A stretch of DNA of 34,124 nt from a virus: positions 1 through 34,124 of the IMG/VR virus record IMGVR_UViG_3300032286_000366. One strand, 5' to 3'. Positions 28,237-34,124 of this stretch are shown here, in pieces. The translations under genes and the position numbers were made by a program. Positions within the stretch are counted from its first letter, which is position 1. The number at the start of each line of letters is the position of its first letter. The notes beneath the pieces were generated by a model, which saw only the letters and a list, made by a program, of their open reading frames with translations, searched no databases and was not told the DNA's origin.

Positions 28237-29880
28237 CTATACCTGTCCGCCTAAGTCGTATCTTATTTCAAACCCTAAAAACTGTAACGATGAATTTTTA
28301 ATGCTGCCGCCAACTCTAATTGCCGCACTATGCCCTTGCCCCGCTATAGCATAACGATCGTAGATATATTCAACATCTGCCGACCAAGGTTCAAAGTATG
28401 CTGGAACTGTAACTGTGGCTGGTGACGGAGCTACTGGAGGGACATCGCCAGGATAAACATAAGCAGTATGAGCAGCACCATCGCTTCCCCATCGTGCACC
28501 CCATGGCGTAAATGTGGCTGCTGGAGTAGTAACTTGACTTAGTACTGCACTACGCTTGAAGTCTGTGTCTAGTCCAAGATTAAGCGTGACGCCGCGCTTG
28601 CCTTTAAGCAACGGACGAATATCCTTAAATGCTTTGTAATTACCTCTAGCGCCATAAAATGAAAACGCTGTACGACAAGAGAACGCTATTGATTGTGATG
28701 AAGTTCCAGTTACTGCATCTGCATAACCAGTCTCGCCCTGGTATATAGTTCCAGTGTTTGAACCATAAAACGGTAGGTTAAGAAACTTGCACGAAGACAC
28801 CGCGTGCTCACCGCTGAACAGCACAAACTGCGTCCAGGATTTTGTATCAAGTGAATACACTAAAAGTGTTGCAGAGGATGCGCTATCAGGAAGCGTAATA
28901 TAAACGCGGCGACCTTGTGGCCAAAAGAACCCACCCCACAACTCTGCTGAGGATGCCTGAGTTGCGTATTGCGTTATAAGTGGATTAACTTTCAAACTGA
29001 CTATATTAAGCGCTTGCTCTGGATCAGTTTCAAACAGCGCACTTACGGGGATAATGCCTTGTTGTGTAATAATCCAAATATCTTGGTTTACTCTTACAAA
29101 TGCTTTGCGGCCTAATGGTTTGCCGATAATAAAGTGAGCTACTAGCGTCCAGTTTGCATCGTCTGGAGATGACCCACTATAAAACACAATTTCACCTTCC
29201 GATGAAACTGCCATGAACAAGTCTTGAGTACTTACGCCTTTAGTATTTGTGTAAGAACCAATAAATGAAAGAAAGCCACCACGACGAAATATGTATTGGA
29301 AATCGTAAGAGTGCATTAAATGGGAGCCAGTGGTAAGTGGGGTTTGCACTGTTCTGTGATACCACATCATAGCTGTATTTTTTTGAGCAAAGTAAAGTCG
29401 CTCTCTGTATGATGCTACTTGTGCAAGTGTTGCATTGCCTCCAGTAACTCCAGTTGCAGTGATGTTTATGGCTTGCCCTGTACCTGTGTATACCTGCGGC
29501 TCATTTGTGCCATTGCAGAGATATATATTTCCAGCGTACAGCTCTTTGTTCCAACTACCTGCGCTATAAGCACCAGTTGCACGAGTAATATCCGTAACAA
29601 CGCCAAGCGAAGAAACAGAATATAAAGCTGTATCGGTTGCTGCGATTAGCTGAGCAGTTTCATCTTTTAATGGATACTCATGCATGAAGCGAATAGGAGT
29701 GCTTGGAATAGTTGCACCACCAGTTCTAAAACTTGTATAGCCAAGGCGTACCGTTGGAGCACCAGCACCAGGAAAGATGTTAGTTAATTCCAATGCTGAT
29801 GCCGGATCCATGTTGTCGATAGGAGTTACAAGATCCAATCCCGAAGAGGGCGGTGGCATTGTGTAACCTTGAAAGCTCAT
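28237..29880 (-). CDS. Tail nozzle or hub protein (P22 gp10-like)
   Basis: The 547-residue protein starts with the family-typical segment SSGLDLVTPIDNMDPASALE, then LTNIFPGAGAPTVRLGYTSF, followed by repeated beta blades (TALYSVSSLGVVTDITRAT; LVYSLDTKSWTQFVLF) as in beta-propeller tail hubs. In P22, gp10 is 472 residues, closes the portal end and carries the tail tip; the length here allows an extra domain. It is flanked by virion proteins. AGAGGTAGG precedes the ATG. A 91-base gap separates it from the upstream gene. Confidence 0.8.
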   Translation of the reverse strand: MSFQGYTMPPPSSGLDLVTPIDNMDPASALELTNIFPGAGAPTVRLGYTSFRTGGATIPSTPIRFMHEYPLKDETAQLIAATDTALYSVSSLGVVTDITRATGAYSAGSWNKELYAGNIYLCNGTNEPQVYTGTGQAINITATGVTGGNATLAQVASYRERLYFAQKNTAMMWYHRTVQTPLTTGSHLMHSYDFQYIFRRGGFLSFIGSYTNTKGVSTQDLFMAVSSEGEIVFYSGSSPDDANWTLVAHFIIGKPLGRKAFVRVNQDIWIITQQGIIPVSALFETDPEQALNIVSLKVNPLITQYATQASSAELWGGFFWPQGRRVYITLPDSASSATLLVYSLDTKSWTQFVLFSGEHAVSSCKFLNLPFYGSNTGTIYQGETGYADAVTGTSSQSIAFSCRTAFSFYGARGNYKAFKDIRPLLKGKRGVTLNLGLDTDFKRSAVLSQVTTPAATFTPWGARWGSDGAAHTAYVYPGDVPPVAPSPATVTVPAYFEPWSADVEYIYDRYAIAGQGHSAAIRVGGSIKNSSLQFLGFEIRYDLGGQV

Positions 29881-29971
29881 CCTACCTCTTTATATTTTGA
29901 TTATATGGCATTTGGTATTGTGCATTTTGCATGGATTGATTCCATATGCGGATAATTATTAAACATTTTTA

Positions 29972-30541
29972 TTAGCTTTGATTTGTACCAAATCCCCAAC
30001 CAATAGGCTTTCCAGTCATTCCATACTGCATTTGCATTCCAGGCTGCGGTGGTGGTGTGTTTGGATTAAATGGCTGTTGCTGTGGTTGTCCAAACTGCTG
30101 TGGTTGTTGCTGTTGATATTGTTGATATGGAGCAAACTGTTGATTTTCCATGCCTGGCATTTGACCAAATTGTTGCATTCCTCTCATTGCTGCTTGAGTC
30201 ACTGCAAGTTTAGCTGGGTCATATTGTCCAGTCATTTCATTGAAATTAGGAGAACCTCCAGCAAATATTGGTTCAGATTGCTGCCATGGTTGCATTCCAC
30301 GCCCAATTCCAGCTATTACATTCCCAGCTAAATTTGGATTTTGAAAGTAGCCCGGGTCTTTATACATTCCTTGTTGTGGCTGTGGTTGTATTGAATGCGA
30401 TGGCATACGTTGCGGTTGATTTGGCAACATTTTACCCTGTTGATTTACAAGTTGTCCGGCAGCCCCACGATATACTCCAGGAGACAATCGCTGTGGCCGT
30501 GGCCCTACTGCTAATGCGCTTTTAAGTTGATTTCCTTTCAT
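29972..30541 (-). CDS. Gln/Pro-rich virion-associated protein
   Basis: A 189-residue low-complexity protein with the RLSPGVYR-GQLVNQQG motif at residues 18-35, shared with the 303-residue protein downstream. The C-terminal two thirds are Gln-, Pro- and Met-rich (YQQYQQQQPQQFGQPQQQPF), hence probably disordered. The start overlaps the upstream stop (ATGA). It may be a disordered ejection or tail-assembly partner that uses the shared motif for the same docking site; this is inference. Confidence 0.65.
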   Translation of the reverse strand: MKGNQLKSALAVGPRPQRLSPGVYRGAAGQLVNQQGKMLPNQPQRMPSHSIQPQPQQGMYKDPGYFQNPNLAGNVIAGIGRGMQPWQQSEPIFAGGSPNFNEMTGQYDPAKLAVTQAAMRGMQQFGQMPGMENQQFAPYQQYQQQQPQQFGQPQQQPFNPNTPPPQPGMQMQYGMTGKPIGWGFGTNQS

Positions 30542-31719
30542 TGTGTCACTCCTGCTTTATTTCTAAGTATATCACCTAATGATAATTTTTTATTTAATCG
30601 TTGTTGAACCGGTTGAGCTTGTGGCATCGGAGTTTTTGGTATTGGTCCTACTGTTGAAGTTACTTTAGCTGGTCCTTTTGGCGATATTGTTGCGCCAGCA
30701 CCTTTATCAAGACCAGACTTTCCAAGGAAAGCGTTGATATTAGCATCAACATCTTTCTCGTTCTTAGCGTTGCTAGTGGCAGCATTTACAAGCATTCCAG
30801 TGTATTGCTCTACAGGAATGCCAGCTTTTGCAGCTTCTTCTGTGTAAACACTGCGTACACGAGGATCGATCTTATCAACAGCGTATTTAGCAAGCGGGTT
30901 GTCCCAATCAACGTCCCAAGTGCGACGAGTAGTTTTACCGTCAATATTGGTCAACTTTGCTTTGCCATCTTTTCCAATGTCGTATTTATCGCCATTAGCT
31001 AGAGTGATATTATAATCTTTGTCGGCAACGCCAGTTTCTTGCAGCTTGCTTCTGAAGTCGTCGCGAAGTAGCTGCGGCTCTGATTTGCCAGATGTCACCA
31101 TTTTACCAATGGATCGTTTACCCATTAGTCGCAGCGCAAGATTTGGAAGACCTCCTCCCAACATATTTACGCCTTGATTGATCCAATCCTCTCTGGTACC
31201 ACGGCCGCGAAGGATATCCTTCATGCCTGTTTCCCATGCGTTATTTAGTACAAGACCTGTTGCCGCAACCGGCAAAGCCACTGCTCCTATAGAACCTAAT
31301 GTAGTTCCTCCAGCCGCCGCGCTACCACCAGCAGCTGCGCCACCACCAGCCGCAGTTCCTCCAGCGCCAGCCATGCCACCAACACCACCAGCATAAGCAC
31401 CGCCAGTAGCGGCACCAGTGCCAGCGGCGCCAGCACCGGCTGCAGTTCCACCAGCACCAGCTGCGCCACTTCCCATAAGTTGCCCAGCAATATAGGAGGT
31501 TCCCAATGCTCCACCAACCGTGCCAATAGTTTGACCTAATGCAGCTCTTTGTTCTGCTGCTGCCATATCTTCAGCCTGTTGCTCTGCGCTTGGAGGTGGT
31601 CCAAAGTTAGCTTCAACTTGCCTATATGCATCATACGGACGCATTCCTTGGCTGATTAGCTGGTTATAGTAATCCCTTGGCTGCATTCCTTTTGCTGGGG
31701 GTGCTATCTGTTGTGCCAT
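30538..31719 (-). CDS. Gly/Ala-rich virion protein (putative ejection protein)
   Basis: A 393-residue protein with the start at ATG 31719, just after the adaptor stop codon; a longer reading would run into the adaptor gene. Residues about 60-150 are a very Gly-Ala-rich stretch (AGGVGGMAGAGGTAAGGGAA), probably membrane-interactive, bordered by TVGGALGTSYIAGQLMG and GSIGAVALPVAATGLVL. The second half is soluble (LANGDKYDIGKDGKAKLTNI). Position and composition fit an ejection protein that inserts in the envelope. It ends with an ATGA overlap to the next gene. Confidence 0.65.
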   Translation of the reverse strand: MAQQIAPPAKGMQPRDYYNQLISQGMRPYDAYRQVEANFGPPPSAEQQAEDMAAAEQRAALGQTIGTVGGALGTSYIAGQLMGSGAAGAGGTAAGAGAAGTGAATGGAYAGGVGGMAGAGGTAAGGGAAAGGSAAAGGTTLGSIGAVALPVAATGLVLNNAWETGMKDILRGRGTREDWINQGVNMLGGGLPNLALRLMGKRSIGKMVTSGKSEPQLLRDDFRSKLQETGVADKDYNITLANGDKYDIGKDGKAKLTNIDGKTTRRTWDVDWDNPLAKYAVDKIDPRVRSVYTEEAAKAGIPVEQYTGMLVNAATSNAKNEKDVDANINAFLGKSGLDKGAGATISPKGPAKVTSTVGPIPKTPMPQAQPVQQRLNKKLSLGDILRNKAGVTQ

Positions 31720-31720
31720 A

Positions 31721-32584
31721 CTATGTCCATGTTCCAAATACTGCGGTGCCAGCACGAGCGAATAGCTCCGCACGAGTGTGGCCACCAGCATAAATTATTT
31801 TACTAACTTGCTGCCTTGAGTAATCTTCGTTCATCTGAGTTATGAATCGTGGTTGAACAGTATCAAGTCCATGAATCTCAGCAAATCGCTCAAGCATACC
31901 CTGCTCAAGAGTCTTCGGGTTAAATACAGTCTCATCGCTATCAGCTAAGAAATCGCTATAAGCTCCGCTATAGTAGGTCCAAATAACGCCACCATCTGAA
32001 ACCGATCCACTTGTATGCGTTGGAACAGTAGCGCCAGAAGTGCCGCCAGATGTAGTTTGATAGTAATTGCCGTTATAGAATGTGTAAGCACCAGCCGCAT
32101 AAACAGTGCCAGTGACCCACGTTGCAGGACGTACGCAACGATCCGCAATGTATTCAAAAATGATTATATTTCCGTTCTGCGATGCTGTGGGAGTTGGTGA
32201 GATCAACAACTCATTGTTGCTAAGTCCTCTAACCTGAAAACGCTGGTAAACGGTCGTGTTCAACCCATAGCCGCGGATTTCTGCATACTCCTGGGGTGAC
32301 ATAGGTCCCAAGATCCTCCAGCGTGTGGAGCTGTTCCAAAAGGTTTCATAGTGATACCACGAAAAGGCAGAGGGCAGCGGATAACTAGCCTGCCCTGCTA
32401 CCAACGTGATTGAGCCAGACGCATACAGTTTAGGCCACGGAAATGCATCCGCAATCTCTCTGTTTATGCGTTGAGCCATAACGCGCAGTTGCTTAGTAGT
32501 TGTTTCGGTAGAAGCTATCACGCCACTTTCGACGGTATAACCTGCCTCATTAGCTACGTTTTGAACTGCGGTTACTAAGCTCAT
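31721..32584 (-). CDS. Head-to-tail adaptor with inserted carbohydrate-binding-like segment
   Basis: A 287-residue protein whose ends are adaptor-like: MSLVTAVQNVANEAGYTVES, then RVMAQRINREIADAFPWPKL and PQEYAEIRGYGLN, as in head-completion adaptors of podoviruses (SU10 or P22 gp4 type). Residues about 152-205 (VYAAGAYTFYNGNYYQTTSG; VSDGGVIWTYYSG) have the repeating Trp, Tyr and Gly pattern of small carbohydrate-binding modules of the kind found in fibres, which is unusual in an adaptor. The gene shares ATGA with the previous gene. Confidence 0.8.
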   Translation of the reverse strand: MSLVTAVQNVANEAGYTVESGVIASTETTTKQLRVMAQRINREIADAFPWPKLYASGSITLVAGQASYPLPSAFSWYHYETFWNSSTRWRILGPMSPQEYAEIRGYGLNTTVYQRFQVRGLSNNELLISPTPTASQNGNIIIFEYIADRCVRPATWVTGTVYAAGAYTFYNGNYYQTTSGGTSGATVPTHTSGSVSDGGVIWTYYSGAYSDFLADSDETVFNPKTLEQGMLERFAEIHGLDTVQPRFITQMNEDYSRQQVSKIIYAGGHTRAELFARAGTAVFGTWT

Positions 32585-33279
32585 ACTTTCCTTGGTCTGC
32601 CTCTGCGTTTTGGTGCGGCCTCTTCCTCAAGAACCTCATCCTGGCTACCTTCTTCCAGCAGCTCTTCCTCAACCTCGATAGAACGGATCACCTCCTTTCG
32701 ACGTGAACGAAGGTCTGTGCCCTCGTTTCCTTCTACTCGTTGCAGTAACAACTCTACCTGTTCTTCTAGTTTAGCAGTCCTCTTCTGTTCGCGCTCAAGT
32801 TGTTGCTTAAGAGCAACCACGTTGAATTGGGAGGAATTTGCAGCATCAAGCCAATCCTTAGCCATCTTAATGAAACGACCAGTTGGACCAAGTTTTCGCT
32901 TGAGTTCATCATGCGCATCAGCAAGCTGCTCAACCGTCCTAAATCCAAGGTGCTGCAACTCACGAAGGGTTGACCCGTTCATGAGTGGCCACTCAGCAAG
33001 AGGCGTCCCGCTAACTGACACCTCGCTACCAGCCTTGAAAGCTGCGTAAAGTTCTGGGTAGTCAGCTACGTCTTGTGGCTCAATCTTACGAACCGTCTCA
33101 TCTCCACCAGGATACTGAATAGAGATGGATGGGATTTCGTCAAAGATTGCTCTGCCAGCTTGAAAGCTCTTTTCCTTGTTTTCGTTGTAAGAATTGAAGA
33201 AGCGAACATTTGCGCCATGGAATCGCTTGCGCTGTTGCGCTTGTCCGTTCATCAAAGTGTTCCAGTCTATCTGTGCCAT
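32581..33279 (-). CDS. Virion-region protein with coiled coil and AT-hook-like end
   Basis: A 232-residue protein. An N-terminal beta region is followed by a helix-hairpin-like segment (LRELQHLGFRTVEQLADAHD, about residues 105-124), a coiled coil (LKQQLEREQKRTAKLEEQVE, about 156-175), an acidic stretch and a basic end PKRRGRPRKV. The last resembles an AT-hook (core GRP flanked by Arg), which binds the minor groove. Role unknown; a DNA-contacting head or assembly protein is plausible given its place before the adaptor. Confidence 0.7.
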   Translation of the reverse strand: MAQIDWNTLMNGQAQQRKRFHGANVRFFNSYNENKEKSFQAGRAIFDEIPSISIQYPGGDETVRKIEPQDVADYPELYAAFKAGSEVSVSGTPLAEWPLMNGSTLRELQHLGFRTVEQLADAHDELKRKLGPTGRFIKMAKDWLDAANSSQFNVVALKQQLEREQKRTAKLEEQVELLLQRVEGNEGTDLRSRRKEVIRSIEVEEELLEEGSQDEVLEEEAAPKRRGRPRKV

Positions 33280-33324
33280 AGTTCTCCTAAGTTAATCCGC
33301 ATAATGCGTAACTAACTTATAGCA

Positions 33325-33642
33325 CTAGCCTTCTATAACGACCACGGTATTGAGAGTTGCTCCACTGGTCTGATATGCCGTTATAGCCCCAGATGGAAGA
33401 CTCATATCTTTTAAAACCAGCGTATTAGCTCCAGCAGATGATGGCAGTACATAACCCTTATTGGTGGCACTTGGGGTGATTCCAGTAAGAGTTTCCCCAT
33501 TCAATCCAATCATAATATTAGCTGCTGAATTATTCTGAATAATCAACAACTTACGATTAGGATTTGCCGCCAGAATTGTCGTGCTTGATGCAGTGTTAAT
33601 TGTTGGCGTTGTAGTAACAAGAGTGCCTGAATATATTGTCAT
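33325..33642 (-). CDS. Small beta-rich virion protein (possible decoration or stabiliser)
   Basis: A 105-residue protein: RKLLIIQNNSAANIMIGLNG (about residues 30-49) followed by beta-rich LPSSAGANTLVLKDMSLPSG. Proteins with the RKLLIIQNNS-type strand are frequent in phage head regions, where they act as small capsid or neck proteins of unknown role. GGTGAT precedes the ATG. It is separated from the upstream gene by the 33651-33676 terminator. Confidence 0.65.
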   Translation of the reverse strand: MTIYSGTLVTTTPTINTASSTTILAANPNRKLLIIQNNSAANIMIGLNGETLTGITPSATNKGYVLPSSAGANTLVLKDMSLPSGAITAYQTSGATLNTVVVIEG

Positions 33643-33650
33643 ATATCACC

Positions 33651-33676
33651 AAAAATGTGGGGGGATTGCTCCCCCC
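33651..33676 (-). terminator. Intrinsic terminator inside the structural operon
   Basis: GGGGGGA (33659-33665) pairs with TCCCCCC (33670-33676) around TTGC. On the minus strand the stem is followed by CACATTTTT, so transcripts should partly stop after the 33682-33987 gene. This would give stepped expression: capsid-side genes high, distal tail genes lower. Confidence 0.75.
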
Positions 33677-33681
33677 GTTGT

Positions 33682-33987
33682 TTACGAAGCCTTGGTGAAC
33701 TTCAAGTAAAAGTATGAAGTTCCGTTTGATACCACTACAAAGCAGTTAGTATCAGCGTCAGCATCTTTCACAACGCCAACAAATCCACTTCCTACAGAGG
33801 CAGGAGTTCCGAACGAAGTCGTAAGCTCTGCTGCTGTTGGAGTAGTATCGCCAACGTTGTTAATAGCTTGCTTAGTGCGAACTCCAGCGGCGGTAGCATT
33901 AACTACTGACGTATTTACGCCATCCGTTACCGCAGCCGCGAGCTCTCCTGGCATACCAAGACCCATAAGGGTTACTGAACTTGCCAT
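33682..33987 (-). CDS. Small virion-region protein (101 residues)
   Basis: Starts MASSVTLMGLGMPGELAAAV at ATG 33987, set by AGGAGG 4 bases upstream; a reading starting 14 codons earlier has no ribosome site. The rest is beta- and Ala-rich and ends NGTSYFYLKFTKAS. Small proteins with this start are, to my recollection, seen beside capsid genes in environmental podoviruses, function unknown. Across the circle it lies directly after the gene ending at base 33. Confidence 0.75.
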   Translation of the reverse strand: MASSVTLMGLGMPGELAAAVTDGVNTSVVNATAAGVRTKQAINNVGDTTPTAAELTTSFGTPASVGSGFVGVVKDADADTNCFVVVSNGTSYFYLKFTKAS

Positions 33988-34001
33988 AAATCCTCCTAAA
34001 G

Positions 34002-34124
34002 AAGAGGGAGCTAAACAAGCCTCCCTCATTCGGTTAGATATTGCTGTAGATTCCAGCGAACGACTGAACTTCTACCGAAGATCCTGAACCAGAGTCAGTC
34101 GTAAGACCAACAAGGCCGGTGATA
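34002..34124. repeat. Terminal direct repeat, right copy
   Basis: Identical to 1-123, so the window overlaps itself by 123 bases and the coding sequence of the putative decoration protein continues from here into base 123 and on. Confidence 0.97.

Noticed and set aside
30045-30130. Trinucleotide-like Gln repeat as a mobile or unstable element
   Set aside because: It is coding low-complexity sequence of a Gln/Pro-rich virion protein, with mixed CAA and CAG codons.

Overview
The window is one complete genome of a tailed, short-tailed (podovirus-like) double-stranded DNA phage. The last 123 bases (34002-34124) repeat the first 123 exactly, so the unique length is 34,001 bp and the sequence closes into a circle, probably a circular assembly, less likely a phage with short terminal repeats. 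The host is not stated by the sequence. sigma70-type promoters, GGAG ribosome sites, an SSB-type tail ending DEDIPF, a lipoprotein-like signal and a peptidoglycan-cutting ejection protein suggest a Gram-negative, probably proteobacterial host. No integrase, DNA polymerase, primase, helicase, RNA polymerase or tRNA was recognised.

Layout on the circle: the late operon lies on the minus strand. It starts with the small terminase subunit (12210) and runs down through small DUF551 and zinc-ribbon genes, large terminase, P22-type portal, a first fibre, small proteins, scaffold, major capsid protein (540-1496) and a putative decoration protein (33-521). It continues across the circle junction (33987 downwards) through head and tail adaptor genes, a P22 gp10-like tail nozzle, ejection proteins (one with a C-terminal lytic transglycosylase), an HNH endonuclease and an S74 fibre, and ends in a membrane and lysis cassette that stops at 19812. 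Most of these genes overlap by 1-4 bases (ATGA, TAATG), the mark of one translationally coupled unit.

The early region (about 12.7-19.8 kb) lies mostly on the plus strand. A Cro/CI-like regulator on the minus strand faces a strong plus promoter. The promoter and leader are duplicated about 830 bp downstream, and a GGAGACACGACT-ATG leader recurs before several small genes. The early genes encode small unknowns, a block of exported or membrane proteins, an ERF single-strand annealing protein, a ribbon-helix-helix-like protein, a putative ssDNA-binding protein with an SSB-like acidic tip, and two nuclease candidates (one VRR-NUC). Two winged-helix-like genes on the minus strand interrupt this block next to iteron-like repeats and TGTCC-N5-GGACA palindromes, a candidate origin or operator.

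The most striking item is not a protein. Bases 13489-13540, between two small early genes, form a complete type II hammerhead self-cleaving ribozyme: every core base is present, the three helices are perfect, and a canonical GUC cleavage site is in place. The stop codon of the upstream gene supplies one base of stem II and the downstream ribosome site begins just past it, which suggests self-cleaving mRNA processing coupled to translation. A second structured intergenic RNA (14602-14676), with two mutually exclusive helices, lies a kilobase downstream.
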